Below are positions 46,209-55,745 of a stretch of DNA of 64,000 nucleotides, one piece after another. The stretch covers positions 1 to 64,000 of the forward strand of contig DASZVY010000033.1 of NCBI GenBank assembly GCA_035546855.1, given 5' to 3'. A program made the position numbers and the translations under genes. The notes beneath the pieces were generated by a model, which saw only the letters and a program-made list of their open reading frames with translations, made no database searches and had not been told where the DNA came from. Positions within the stretch are counted from its first letter, which is position 1. The number at the start of each line of letters is the position of its first letter. Source of the DNA: Nitrobacter sp035546855 (GTDB taxonomy: Bacteria; Pseudomonadota; Alphaproteobacteria; Rhizobiales; Xanthobacteraceae).

Positions 46209-47236
46209 GGCTTCGCTGGTTTCGAGGACTTGGCGGACTTCGCCGGCTTCTCCTCGGCATCCGCGCGATGGTCGCCGACGCCAAGATAAATCAGGATCGG
46301 CGCAGCGATGAAGATCGAGGTGTAGGTGCCGACCAACACCACGCCGAACATCATCACGGCGGTGAAGCTGTGAATGGCCGGGCCGCCGAACAGCAGCAAC
46401 GCCAGCAGCGCCAGCGTGACGGTCACATGGGTGATGATCGAGCGCGACAACGTCGAATTGATGGATTCGTTGAGCAACTCCGGCATCGGCATCTTCTTGT
46501 AGCGCCGCAGCATCTCGCGGATTCGATCGTAGATGACGACGGTGTCGTTCAACGAATAGCCGAGAATGGTCAGCAGCGCCGCGATGCTGGTGAGGTCGAA
46601 GTCCACCTGGGAAATCGACATGAAGCCGATGGTCAGCACGATATCGTGCACGTTGGCGATCATGGCACCGAGCGCGAACTGCCACTCGAACCGGAACCAG
46701 AGGTAGATCAGGATGCCGACAATCGCGAGCATCAGGCCGATCATGCCGTAAGCCAGCAACTCACCGGACACGCGCGGTCCAACGACCTCGACGCGGCGGT
46801 AGTCGACGCTGTCGCCGAGCGCACCGCGGACCTTTTGAACCGCTGATTGCTGGGCAGCATCACCGCCCGGTTGTTCGGCGACGCGGATCAGCACCTCTGT
46901 CGGACCACCGAACTGCTGCATCTGCACTTCGCCGAGCCCAAGCGCGTTCAGCTTGGCGCGCATGCCGGCAATGTCCGCATCGCCGGATTTGGCCTTCACT
47001 TCGAGCAGCGTGCCGCCCTTGAAGTCGATGCCGAAATTCAGGCCGTGGGTAAAGAACAGCGTGATGGCGACGATCGACAGAGCTGCCGAGATCGGAAAGC
47101 TGATGCGGCGGAAGCGCGTGAAGTCGAAATGCGTGTTGTCCGGAACGATCCGCAGCGACGGCAGCCAGCCGAAACAACTGACGACGGTCAGGACGACGAT
47201 GAGGGCCCCGAGCCCGAGCAAAACGAAATGGGTCAC
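46205..47236 (-). CDS. secF: Protein translocase subunit SecF
   Basis: A 343-aa inner-membrane protein with six helices that, with SecD, uses the proton gradient to pull exported proteins across. Features: FGIDFKGGTLLEV after the first helix, DYRRVEVVGPRVSGELL, GYSLNDTVVIYDRIRE and an end with Lys/Ala. GTG 47236 is chosen (GGAG 6 nt before, 16 bp after secD); the longer frame overlaps secD. Followed by the two complex I assembly homologues. Confidence 0.96.
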   Translation of the reverse strand: MTHFVLLGLGALIVVLTVVSCFGWLPSLRIVPDNTHFDFTRFRRISFPISAALSIVAITLFFTHGLNFGIDFKGGTLLEVKAKSGDADIAGMRAKLNALGLGEVQMQQFGGPTEVLIRVAEQPGGDAAQQSAVQKVRGALGDSVDYRRVEVVGPRVSGELLAYGMIGLMLAIVGILIYLWFRFEWQFALGAMIANVHDIVLTIGFMSISQVDFDLTSIAALLTILGYSLNDTVVIYDRIREMLRRYKKMPMPELLNESINSTLSRSIITHVTVTLALLALLLFGGPAIHSFTAVMMFGVVLVGTYTSIFIAAPILIYLGVGDHRADAEEKPAKSAKSSKPAKP

Positions 47237-47252
47237 AGTCGGCTCCGCATTG

Positions 47253-48854
47253 TCAAATCGGCACGTTCTGCGGCCGCTTCCACCGCACCCATGCCGCCAC
47301 AATCAGCCGGGTCACCTCGAATGCGGTAAACACCGTCGTGATGATGCCGACGCCAAGCGTGACAGCGAAGCCGCGCACCGGGCCGGTGCCGATATAGAAC
47401 AGAACCGCGGCAGCGATGAACGTCGTGATATTCGAATCCAGGATCGTTGCCAGCGCGCGCTTGAACCCGGCGTCGATCGCCGAGATTGCCGGCCGGCCGC
47501 CACGGATTTCCTCGCGGATACGCTCGTAGATCAGCACGTTGGAGTCGACCGCGATGCCGACCGTCAGCACGATGCCGGCGATCCCGGGCAGCGTCAGCGT
47601 CGCGTTCAAAAGCGACAACACGCCGAAAATCATGGCGACGTTGATCGCAACTGCGATGTTCGCAAACACGCCGAACAGCCGGTAGGTCACGAGCATGAAC
47701 ACGATCACCATGATCGAGCCGACATAGGCCGCGAGCTCACCCTTTTCGATCGAGTCCTGACCGAGGCCCGGGCCGACGGTACGCTCTTCGATGATCGTCA
47801 GCGGCGCGGGCAGCGCGCCGGCACGCAGCAGGATCGCAAGATCGTTGGCCTGCTGCACCGTGAAGTTGCCGGAGATCTGGCCGGAGCCGCCGGTGATGGG
47901 TTCGCGGATCACCGGCGCCGAGATGACCTCGTTATCGAGCACGATCGCGAAGGGCTGGCCGACATTGGCCGACGTGGCCTGCGCGAATTTGCGCGCGCCG
48001 TTGGTGTTGAAGCGGAACGTGACGATCGGCTCGCTGGTCCGCGAATCAAAACTCGGCTGCGCGTCGATGAGATCGGCGCCCGAAACCAGCACCTGCTTCT
48101 TGACGACATAGGGCACCTTGGGGGACTGCGCGCTCATCAGCACTTCCGCGTCGGGCGGCACCCGACCCTGCACCGCCTGATCCGCCGGCACGGAGGAATC
48201 CACCATGCGGAAATCCATCTTCGCGGTCTTGCCGAGGAGTTGCTTCAGCCGGGTCGGATCCTGCAGGCCCGGCACCTGCACCAGAATACGGTCGGTGCCT
48301 TGACGCTGGATCAGCGGTTCGACGGTGCCGAGCTCGTTGACGCGCTTTTCGATGATCTGAATGGATTGCTCGACGGACTGACGGATCCGGTCGAGAACCG
48401 CCGCTTGCGGCACGGTCAACCGGATCAGGCCGCCGCCGGCGTCGGCCACCTCGAGACTGCGCTGGCCGTTGGAGCCAAGCAAGCCGCCGAGCGGCTGCGA
48501 CAGGTCACGCAATTTGCCGAGCGCCGTCTGCACCTCGGTATCTTTGCTGATGCGGACTTCGACGGCATCGTTCTTGATGCCGAGGCCGGTGTAGGGAATG
48601 CGCGCGTCGCGCAGCGCCTTGCGGGCGTCGTCGCGGACCTGCTCCAGCTTTTCCTTGCGGACGTAGTTGGAATCGACCTCCAGCAGCAGATAGGAGCCGC
48701 CCTGCAGATCGAGGCCCAGCACGAGGTGCCGCTGCGCCCATTTCGGCCAGGTCTTGACGGTTGCCTCGGAGAAGAAGTTCGGCACGGCGCACAGGCAGAC
48801 CACGAGGGCGGTCACGATGATCGCCAGTGCCTTCCACCGCGTAAAATACAACAT
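47253..48854 (-). CDS. secD: Protein translocase subunit SecD
   Basis: A 533-aa partner of SecF with six membrane helices and a large periplasmic P1 domain. Hallmarks: LGLDLQGGSYLLLEVD near the N-terminus, the GTVEPLIQRQGTDRILVQVPGL block, and AVDSNVLIYERIREE with PGIAGIVLTVGI in the membrane half. Spacing to secF is 16 bp and to yajC 47 bp, all one operon. Confidence 0.97.
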   Translation of the reverse strand: MLYFTRWKALAIIVTALVVCLCAVPNFFSEATVKTWPKWAQRHLVLGLDLQGGSYLLLEVDSNYVRKEKLEQVRDDARKALRDARIPYTGLGIKNDAVEVRISKDTEVQTALGKLRDLSQPLGGLLGSNGQRSLEVADAGGGLIRLTVPQAAVLDRIRQSVEQSIQIIEKRVNELGTVEPLIQRQGTDRILVQVPGLQDPTRLKQLLGKTAKMDFRMVDSSVPADQAVQGRVPPDAEVLMSAQSPKVPYVVKKQVLVSGADLIDAQPSFDSRTSEPIVTFRFNTNGARKFAQATSANVGQPFAIVLDNEVISAPVIREPITGGSGQISGNFTVQQANDLAILLRAGALPAPLTIIEERTVGPGLGQDSIEKGELAAYVGSIMVIVFMLVTYRLFGVFANIAVAINVAMIFGVLSLLNATLTLPGIAGIVLTVGIAVDSNVLIYERIREEIRGGRPAISAIDAGFKRALATILDSNITTFIAAAVLFYIGTGPVRGFAVTLGVGIITTVFTAFEVTRLIVAAWVRWKRPQNVPI

Positions 48855-48901
48855 TGCGTTGATCCGTCAGAGTTCTGGAATGGCCGCCCCCGGCAACGAG
48901 G

Positions 48902-49279
48902 TCAGCTAGCGGAGGAATCATCCTTGGTGGCGTCGACCTTGGTGGTGTCAGACTTGGCCGGTTCGCCCTTCGCGCGCACGCCGGAAATCATCTGCCGCAT
49001 CTGCCGCACGCGGACCCCGTCCGAGATTTCGAACTCGACCTGATCGTCGTCGACCACCTTCGTGACCTTTCCGACCAGACCGCCGGTTGTCACGATCGTG
49101 TCACCGCGGCGGATGTTCTTCACCAGTTCGTTGTGGTCCTTCACCTTCTTCTGCTGCGGCCGCAGGATCATGAAGTACATGATGACGAAGATCAGCGCGA
49201 ACGGCAGAAGCGACATCAGCATGCTGTTGGCGTCGCTGCCACCAGCAGCAGCCTGGGCAAACGCAGGAGTAATGAACAT
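48902..49279 (-). CDS. yajC: Preprotein translocase subunit YajC
   Basis: A 125-aa single-span protein, first gene of the yajC-secD-secF run. The membrane helix (LMSLLPFALIFVIMYFMILRP in two parts) is followed by the YajC signature QQKKVKDHNELVKNIRRGD and IVTTGGLVGKV. The C-terminus is an acidic low-complexity tail. ATG 49279 is used as the longer frame adds only nine residues. Confidence 0.95.
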   Translation of the reverse strand: MFITPAFAQAAAGGSDANSMLMSLLPFALIFVIMYFMILRPQQKKVKDHNELVKNIRRGDTIVTTGGLVGKVTKVVDDDQVEFEISDGVRVRQMRQMISGVRAKGEPAKSDTTKVDATKDDSSAS

Positions 49280-49470
49280 CCGGACAATCCCTGTGAAACG
49301 GAGCAAGCCGGCCCGACACCAAGGTCGGCCGGCGGGGGCAAATTCGCGCGGGACTATACCGGCCAGCGGCTCAATTGCAACGCCGCAAGCCCCTTATCCG
49401 GCCTCATGATTCCAGCCGCTTGCGGGCCGCGGAGCACCCCGCTAAGGGTGCGCGGTCAGGAAAGGCAAAG

Positions 49471-50436
49471 ATGGCAAAAAAATCAGGAAAAACCGGCTCC
49501 CGAAAGGCTGCCTCCCGTCCCGCCCCCCAGCGCCCAACAAGCGCGACAAAACGTCCGAAATCCTCCGGCAGTCCTGCGATCGAAGAGCGAATCGCGCGCG
49601 CGCTCGAGGCTATCGCAGCCGGATTGCCGGCCGCTGCGGCCCGGCCGGATGCCGCCGCCGCGCTGGCCGGCGCCGAAGCGTTCATCTGGCATCCGGAGGG
49701 ACGGCTGGCACCGGTCCCGCGCGTCAGCCGCGTCGAGCTTGGACTGCTCAAGGGTATCGACCGGATGCGCGATATCCTGATCGAAAACACCGAGCGTTTC
49801 GCGAAGGGCCTTCCGGCCAACAACGCCCTGCTCTGGGGCGCGCGCGGCATGGGCAAGTCCTCGCTGGTCAAGGCGGCGCATGCCGATGTCAACGCGCAGG
49901 TCGGCGGGCGGCTCAAGCTGATCGAAATCCATCGCGAGGACATCGAGAGCCTGCCGGCGCTCATGGACATCCTGCGCGCTTCCGATTTCCGCTTCATCGT
50001 GTTCTGCGACGACCTGTCGTTCGACGGCAACGATGCCTCGTACAAATCGCTGAAGGCGGTGCTCGAAGGCGGCATCGAAGGCCGCCCCGACAACGTGATC
50101 CTCTATGCCACCTCGAACCGCCGCCATCTGCTTGCGCGTGACATGATCGAAAACGAGCGTTCGACGGCGATCAATCCGGGAGAAGCCGTCGAGGAAAAAG
50201 TCTCGCTGTCCGATCGTTTCGGACTCTGGCTCGGATTCCACCGCTGCAGTCAGGACGAATACCTCGCGATGGTGCGCGGCTATTGCAGCCATTTCGGCAT
50301 CAAGATCGACGACGCCGAACTCGAGCGCGAAGCGCTGGAATGGGCGACGACGCGCGGCTCGCGGTCCGGTCGCGTCGCGTGGCAATTCACTCAGGAACTG
50401 GCCGGCCGTCTCGGCGTCAGACTGACGGCGAAGTAG
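49471..50436 (+). CDS. DUF815 family AAA+ ATPase
   Basis: A 321-aa protein with a basic disordered N-terminus (about 1-40) and an ATPase core: Walker A GARGMGKSSLVK, Walker B FIVFCDDLSFD, sensor-like ILYATSNRRHL. The DUF815 hallmark LKGIDRMRDILIENTERF precedes the P-loop. Function unknown; the family is common in bacteria. Divergent from yajC. A strong terminator follows. Confidence 0.92.
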   Translation: MAKKSGKTGSRKAASRPAPQRPTSATKRPKSSGSPAIEERIARALEAIAAGLPAAAARPDAAAALAGAEAFIWHPEGRLAPVPRVSRVELGLLKGIDRMRDILIENTERFAKGLPANNALLWGARGMGKSSLVKAAHADVNAQVGGRLKLIEIHREDIESLPALMDILRASDFRFIVFCDDLSFDGNDASYKSLKAVLEGGIEGRPDNVILYATSNRRHLLARDMIENERSTAINPGEAVEEKVSLSDRFGLWLGFHRCSQDEYLAMVRGYCSHFGIKIDDAELEREALEWATTRGSRSGRVAWQFTQELAGRLGVRLTAK

Positions 50437-50473
50437 CTCTGCTGAGGTGCTTCGGAGCAGCACGCCCCAATTG

Positions 50474-50506
50474 AAAATGCCCGGCGCAAGGCCGGGCATT
50501 TTTAGG
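50474..50506 (+). terminator. Rho-independent terminator of the DUF815 gene
   Basis: AAAATGCCCGGC (50474-50485) and GCCGGGCATTTT (50491-50502) form a 12-bp stem with a 5-nt loop followed by T. As the gene on the other strand ends at 50529, it may work in both directions. Confidence 0.85.
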
Positions 50507-50528
50507 TGGCATACGACGGTCGGATAGC

Positions 50529-51908
50529 TCACGCTCCGTTCAGGAATTGAAGCGGGTCAACCGGAGTGGATCCCTTGCGGATCTCGAAGTGGAGCTGCGG
50601 CGACGCCACTTCACCCGATTGACCCGATTTGGCAATGACCTGGCCACGCTTGATACTATCGCCGCGCTTCACCAACAGCTCACTTGCATGGGCATATGCG
50701 GTCACATATCCGTTGGCATGCCGAACCAGGATCAGGTTGCCGTAACCTTTGAGTTCATTTCCGGCGTAGGCCACGACGCCGTCCTCAGCCGCCTTCACGG
50801 GCGTGCCCTCGGGGACCGCGACATTGATGCCGTCATTGACCTTGCCGTTGGTCTTTGCGCCGTAAGCAGCGATCACGCGGCCGCGCACGGGCCAGCGGAA
50901 AGTCGGTAGCGCACCGGTCGCCTCCGCCGCCTTCACCGCGGGCTTGACGACCGCTTCCGCCGGCGTCGTGGTGGCAACGGCGAGGTTGGCCTTCTGGACC
51001 GGGCCGGCAGGCGCCGCGGCAGCCACGTGTGCGGCCGGCGCCGGAGCTGGCGCGGCAGCGACCACCGGCTTTGCCGCGGGTGCAGCCGCGCTCGGCGCGG
51101 CAGCGACCGCAGCGCCCCTGCCCGGGACGTTGATCTTCATACCGATCTTGAGGGTGGCTCGGGGCGACAGACCATTGGCGCGGGCAAGCTCGGCTACCGG
51201 GATATGATTATGACGCGCGATGCTCATCAACGTGTCGCCACGATTGACGTAGTGGACGCCGGCCGGCGCAGCAGCCGCGACAGGTCTGGCCATATGCGGA
51301 GCGGGCGGTGGCGCAACTTCGGCCGCACGCCGCGGCGGGATAATCAGTTGCTGGCCCGGTTGAAGGGCTCGTGGGCCACGATAACCATTGGCCCTGAGGA
51401 TTTCCGCCGACGAGACACCGTAACGCCGCGACAGACCTTCCAGCGTGTCGCTGGTGCCGACGATGATGCGGGTGCCGCCGCTGTGGTTCCAGCCATCGTT
51501 ACGCGCAACGACGGAGCGCGGCGCCGCCACTGCGCCGGTTGACGCGATCGGACGCTCCGGCGGCGTATAGGATCCCACTCCACGACCGCCGCCCGACACA
51601 CCGGATGCGACGGGATAGGATCGCGGCGCCGAGATCGGCGGCAACGCCCCCGACTGATATTGCGGATACGGCGGACGGGAATACTGCGGAAGCTCCCGGC
51701 GCTCGACCGGGGCGACCGGCGCGGCAGCGATCGAACCGGTGGTCTCGCGTTGCCATCCGAAATGACTGGGCTGGTTGGGGGCGCTGTCATTTTGCGCGAA
51801 GCGCGTGGACATGTCCGCGCTGCATCCGGCAAAACCGATCGACATCAGCGCCAGCACCGCCACCTGGGGCGCGCGGCGCGAGCAAAGCAACTCGACGATA
51901 CGGGACAT
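50529..51908 (-). CDS. NlpD-like lipoprotein with two LysM domains and degenerate M23 domain
   Basis: A 459-aa protein. An N-terminal signal with a lipobox-like GFAGC (Cys 29) suggests a lipoprotein, then Pro-rich linker, two LysM motifs (IIVGTSDTLEGLSRRYGVS and VNRGDTLMSIARHNHIP), Ala/Pro linker and a C-terminal LytM/M23 domain. Zinc ligands of active M23 enzymes are lost: the H-x3-D site reads NDGIN and the HLH site reads QLH. This is the pattern of NlpD/EnvC activators of amidases rather than of hydrolases. It follows pcm, as nlpD does in many bacteria. Confidence 0.88.
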   Translation of the reverse strand: MSRIVELLCSRRAPQVAVLALMSIGFAGCSADMSTRFAQNDSAPNQPSHFGWQRETTGSIAAAPVAPVERRELPQYSRPPYPQYQSGALPPISAPRSYPVASGVSGGGRGVGSYTPPERPIASTGAVAAPRSVVARNDGWNHSGGTRIIVGTSDTLEGLSRRYGVSSAEILRANGYRGPRALQPGQQLIIPPRRAAEVAPPPAPHMARPVAAAAPAGVHYVNRGDTLMSIARHNHIPVAELARANGLSPRATLKIGMKINVPGRGAAVAAAPSAAAPAAKPVVAAAPAPAPAAHVAAAAPAGPVQKANLAVATTTPAEAVVKPAVKAAEATGALPTFRWPVRGRVIAAYGAKTNGKVNDGINVAVPEGTPVKAAEDGVVAYAGNELKGYGNLILVRHANGYVTAYAHASELLVKRGDSIKRGQVIAKSGQSGEVASPQLHFEIRKGSTPVDPLQFLNGA

Positions 51909-52090
51909 GGTTACTCACTCGTACGCAACACAACAACAAATTTGAGTAAACACGCGCCCAGTAAACAAGCGTTTAACCGTGCCGCAACGGCGCCATCAAA
52001 ATTAATGCGCCGGCGCAATGTGTTGGAAATTGCGGCGAGGGAACCGGCAGCACGATGTCCGCAACCAGGCGGCGTTGTTCGCAGCAACCA

Positions 52091-52741
52091 TCACAACTCG
52101 CGGGCGATCCCCGGCAACGCGGGCACAAAGCGGACGTCAACCAGTTCCTTCCGCTCCAACCCAGTGGCCGTCCGGCGGATCAGAACCAGAATCTGGCGGC
52201 CATTGGGGGGCCCGACGGGCGCAAGCAGGAGACCGCCCGGCTCAAGCCGGGACTTGAGCGCCTCCGGGATCGTTTCCATGGCGGCGGTGACAATGATGCG
52301 ATCGAAATCGCCCGCGCCCGCCGGGACGTCGAAGCCATCCCCAAGCATCACCTCGACATTATCGTAGTGCAGCCGCTCCAGCCGGGCGCGGGCGCGGTCC
52401 GCCAAGGTCCGGAAGCGCTCGATCGTCAGCACCGAGCGGCACAAGCGCGACAGGACGGCTGCCTGATAGCCCGACCCGGTCCCGATCTCCAGCACGCGAT
52501 GATCCTCGCGCAACTCCAATCTTTCCGTCATATAGGCGACGACGAAAGGCTGGCTGATGGTTTGCCCGCACGCGATGCCGAGCGCTGTATCGCGCCAGGC
52601 ATAGGCGCGGTCAACCTCCTCCACGAAGGCATCGCGCGGAACGCTCTCCATCGTCCGCAGGACCCGCTGATCGCTGATGCCGCGCCGCCGCAACGTCAAC
52701 TGAAACATCATTCTTTCGGGCGGCTCAGAGCCCTGTGACAT
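52091..52741 (-). CDS. pcm: Protein-L-isoaspartate O-methyltransferase
   Basis: A 216-aa repair methyltransferase for isoaspartyl residues. The substrate motif CGQTISQPFVVAYM and SAM motif VLEIGTGSGYQAAVLS are canonical, with VPRDAFV in the N-terminal part. ATG 52741 follows GGGAGGT. The pcm, nlpD-like order and surE/serS upstream match the conserved surE-pcm-nlpD neighbourhood. Confidence 0.95.
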   Translation of the reverse strand: MSQGSEPPERMMFQLTLRRRGISDQRVLRTMESVPRDAFVEEVDRAYAWRDTALGIACGQTISQPFVVAYMTERLELREDHRVLEIGTGSGYQAAVLSRLCRSVLTIERFRTLADRARARLERLHYDNVEVMLGDGFDVPAGAGDFDRIIVTAAMETIPEALKSRLEPGGLLLAPVGPPNGRQILVLIRRTATGLERKELVDVRFVPALPGIAREL

Positions 52742-53021
52742 GGAGACCTCCCGGACTGAGCGAGGCGGGACCGAATCTCGCGGCTACTCGTCGGATTTTA
52801 ACATTTGCGTCCCGTCGCAGCGAGCGTCCTTGCAAGGGCTGGAAGCGAAGGAGCCTCCCCGCAGCCAATATTTGTTTGGCAGCACGGGATTCCGGAGAAC
52901 GCTCCGCACAAGCCCTCGTTTCCGCGACGAACAGGTAGGCCCTGCAGACCCGCCATCGAGCCATTGCCTTCGCCCGCCCAATTTGCGAGTCTGGTGTCGG
53001 GAATTGGGCAAGGATTCATGT

Positions 53022-53402
53022 ATGACCACACCGCGGCCGTCCGCCGGCTCCGTGTTTCTCGTCGAGGATGAGGTCATGATCCGCATGATGGTCGCCGACA
53101 TGCTGGTCGATCTGGGCTACCGCATTGTCGCCGAGGCAGGCGATATCGAGAACGCCGTGAAGCTGGCGCGAACCGCCACCTTCGACATCGCGATCCTGGA
53201 CGTCAACGTGAATGGCAAGGTGATTTCGCCGGTCGCCGAAGTGATTGCGGCGCGCAACCGTCCCTTTATTTTCGCGACGGGTTACGGAACCCAGGGCTTG
53301 CCGCCCGAGTTCCGTGATCGGCCGGCGCTGCAAAAGCCATTTCAGATCGAAACTCTGGCCAGCATGGTGGAGCAGGCCCTCAGGGGCACCACCACGGCCT
53401 GA
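53022..53402 (+). CDS. Single-domain response regulator
   Basis: A 126-aa receiver domain: acidic pocket VEDE at residues 14-17, phospho-acceptor Asp in AILDVNVNG, and Lys in LQKPF near the end. No output domain. It lies on the opposite strand inside the otherwise conserved surE-pcm block. Start ATG 53022 follows AAGGA at 7 nt. A partner histidine kinase is not adjacent. Confidence 0.9.
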   Translation: MTTPRPSAGSVFLVEDEVMIRMMVADMLVDLGYRIVAEAGDIENAVKLARTATFDIAILDVNVNGKVISPVAEVIAARNRPFIFATGYGTQGLPPEFRDRPALQKPFQIETLASMVEQALRGTTTA

Positions 53403-53433
53403 TTCCTCTAAGACCCGCGGTCACTTCGACGGC

Positions 53434-54198
53434 TTACTTCAAGACGTCTGTCAGCGCCGCCGCGAAGACATCGTCGGTGCGATCGAGCCGCAACGGCGTC
53501 ACCGAGACGCAGCGCGCCGCCAGCGCCGCGAGGTCCGTTCCTTCAGCCGGGGCCTCGAGCACAGCCGCCCGCTCGAAGCCGATCCAGAAATACGGATTGC
53601 CGCGGCCATCGCGCCGCTCGTCGATCTTGAGGAAGCCGAGATTGCGCTTGCCCTGACGCGTCACCAGCACGCCCGCGACCTCCTCCGGCACGCAGGCTGG
53701 AAAATTGATATTCACGACGGTGTTCTTCGGCACGCCCGCGGCGATCACCTTGCGCAGGATCGACGGACCGAATTTCAGCGCGGTCTCCCACAACGGCCTG
53801 TTGCGGGTCTCCATGCTGAATTCCTGCGACAGCGCGAACGACGGCAGTCCGAGGATCGTGCCCTCCAGCGCGCCGGCGATGGTGCCGGAATAGACCACGT
53901 CTTCGGCGACGTTGCGGCCACGGTTGACGCCCGACAGAACGAGGTCGGGCCCCTGCTTCAGGATGTGGCGCGATCCCATGATGACGCAATCGGTCGGCGT
54001 CCCCCGCACCGCGAAATGGCGCGGACCAACCTCCCGCAGACGCAAGGGATCGTTCAGCGACAGCGAGTGCGACACGCCGGACTGATCGAGTTCCGGCGCA
54101 ACGACCCATACATCGTCCGACAAGACCTTGGCGATCTGCTCGACGATCTGAAGTCCCGGCGCGTGAATGCCGTCGTCATTGGTGCAGAGAATTCGCAT
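53434..54198 (-). CDS. surE: 5'/3'-nucleotidase SurE
   Basis: A 254-aa phosphatase. The metal site RILCTNDDGIHAPGL is at the N-terminus, with DLVLSGVNRGRNVAEDVVYSG in two parts (residues about 85-110) and SHSLSL. It lies 12 bp after serS on the same strand, and is probably co-transcribed with it. Confidence 0.96.
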   Translation of the reverse strand: MRILCTNDDGIHAPGLQIVEQIAKVLSDDVWVVAPELDQSGVSHSLSLNDPLRLREVGPRHFAVRGTPTDCVIMGSRHILKQGPDLVLSGVNRGRNVAEDVVYSGTIAGALEGTILGLPSFALSQEFSMETRNRPLWETALKFGPSILRKVIAAGVPKNTVVNINFPACVPEEVAGVLVTRQGKRNLGFLKIDERRDGRGNPYFWIGFERAAVLEAPAEGTDLAALAARCVSVTPLRLDRTDDVFAAALTDVLK

Positions 54199-54210
54199 TC
54201 CTGAGATACC

Positions 54211-55521
54211 CTAATCCTTCGCAATCACTTTAAGGCCGCCCATGTAGGGCTGCAGCCCATCCGGCACGGCGATGGAGCCGTCGGCCTGCTGATAGGTCTC
54301 CATCACGGCGATCAAGGCGCGGCCGACGGCGGTGCCGGAGCCGTTCAGCGTATGCACGAAGCGCGGCTTGCCATCGCTTCCGCGATAACGCGCGTCCATG
54401 CGCCGCGCCTGGAAATCGCCGCACACCGAGCACGACGAAATCTCGCGATAGGCGCCGCCCTCGCCCTGCCCCGGCATCCACACCTCGATGTCGTAGGTCT
54501 TTTGCGAGGCAAAGCCCATGTCGCCGGTGCACAGCGTCATCACGCGATAATGCAGATCGAGCCGCCGCAGCACTTCCTCCGCGCACGACAGCATGCGCTC
54601 ATGCTCGTCCTTCGAGGTTTCGGGTGTCGTGATCGACACCAGCTCGACCTTGGTGAACTGGTGCTGGCGGATCATGCCGCGCGTGTCGCGCCCCGCCGCG
54701 CCAGCTTCCGCGCGGAAACACGGCGTCAGCGCCGTCAGCCGCATCGGCAGTTCCTTTTCATCGACGATGGACTCGCGGACGAGGTTGGTCAGCGAGACTT
54801 CGGCGGTGGGGATGAGCCAGAAATTTGTCGCGTCGACCTGAGCAGGACCAGCGTAAACGGAGAACTGATCGTCCTTGAACTTCGGCAGTTGCGCGGTGCC
54901 GAACATGGCATCATCGCGCACCAGCAGCGGCGGATTGACCTCGGTATAACCATGCTCGCCGGTGTGAACGTCGAGGAAAAATTGCCCGATCGCGCGCTCG
55001 AGCCGCGCCAGCCCCTTCTTCAGCACGACGAAGCGCGCGCCCGACAGTTTTGCCGCCGCCTCGAAATCCATGAAGCCGAGCGCCCCGCCGAGATCGTCGT
55101 GCGCTTTCGGCGTGAACGCATAGTCGCGCTTCTTGCCGAACACATGATGCTGCACGTTGCCGTGTTCGTCGGCGCCGTCGGGCACTTCGTCCAGCGGCAG
55201 GTTCGGGATTTCGGCGAGCGCCTTCTTCAGCTCGTCGTCGGCCGCCTTCGCCGCCGCTTCCATCTCGGGCATCGAGGTCTTTAGCGTGGCGACTTCGGCC
55301 ATCAACGCGTTGGCGCGCGCGTCGTCCCTGGCCTTCTTGGCCTCGCCGATGTCCTTCGAGGCCGCATTGCGCCGGGCCTGCGCCTGCTCCGACGCCAGAA
55401 TCGCGGAGCGGCGCTTCTCGTCGATCGCCAGCAGCGACGACGACAGCGGCGCGAGCCCCCGCCGCTTCAGGGCGGCGTCGAAGGCTTGCGAGTTGTCGCG
55501 GATCGCTTTGATGTCGTGCAT
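54211..55521 (-). CDS. serS: Seryl-tRNA synthetase
   Basis: A 436-aa class II synthetase: N-terminal coiled coil (MHDIKAIRDN, with long helical arm to about residue 110), motif 2 PCFRAEAGAAGRDTRGMIRQHQF (split), and motif 3 NGSGTAVGRALIAVMET. ATG 55521 begins the conserved protein; the open frame upstream translates the palindromic repeat (MPAFAGM-like text), which is not part of SerS. Confidence 0.97.
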   Translation of the reverse strand: MHDIKAIRDNSQAFDAALKRRGLAPLSSSLLAIDEKRRSAILASEQAQARRNAASKDIGEAKKARDDARANALMAEVATLKTSMPEMEAAAKAADDELKKALAEIPNLPLDEVPDGADEHGNVQHHVFGKKRDYAFTPKAHDDLGGALGFMDFEAAAKLSGARFVVLKKGLARLERAIGQFFLDVHTGEHGYTEVNPPLLVRDDAMFGTAQLPKFKDDQFSVYAGPAQVDATNFWLIPTAEVSLTNLVRESIVDEKELPMRLTALTPCFRAEAGAAGRDTRGMIRQHQFTKVELVSITTPETSKDEHERMLSCAEEVLRRLDLHYRVMTLCTGDMGFASQKTYDIEVWMPGQGEGGAYREISSCSVCGDFQARRMDARYRGSDGKPRFVHTLNGSGTAVGRALIAVMETYQQADGSIAVPDGLQPYMGGLKVIAKD

Positions 55522-55549
55522 CGTCGTTGGTCCTGAAGCAAACAATGGT

Positions 55550-55651
55550 GTCATGCCCGCGAAGGCGGGCATCCAGTACCGCGAATGAACACGATTGGAA
55601 ACCGTGTGGCGCTCCGGAATACTGGATCGTCCGCTTTCGCGGACGACGACA
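55550..55651. repeat. GCGGGCATCCAGTA-type extragenic palindrome
   Basis: Starts TGTCATGCCCGCGAAGGC-GGGCATCCAGTA, a stem of ATGCCCGC/GCGGGCAT with GAAG loop, and ends TACTGGATCGTCCGC then GCGGACGA. The inner CCAGTA/TACTGG arms also pair. This family is common between genes in Nitrobacteraceae. Confidence 0.8.
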
Positions 55652-55745
55652 GCAGGAATCGGGAGCAATATTAGCAATTAAAGGGAGCCGAAGGGACGCT
55701 GACTCCGCCGGATCGGACGCCACCTCGCATGGCGGCGCCGCTGGC

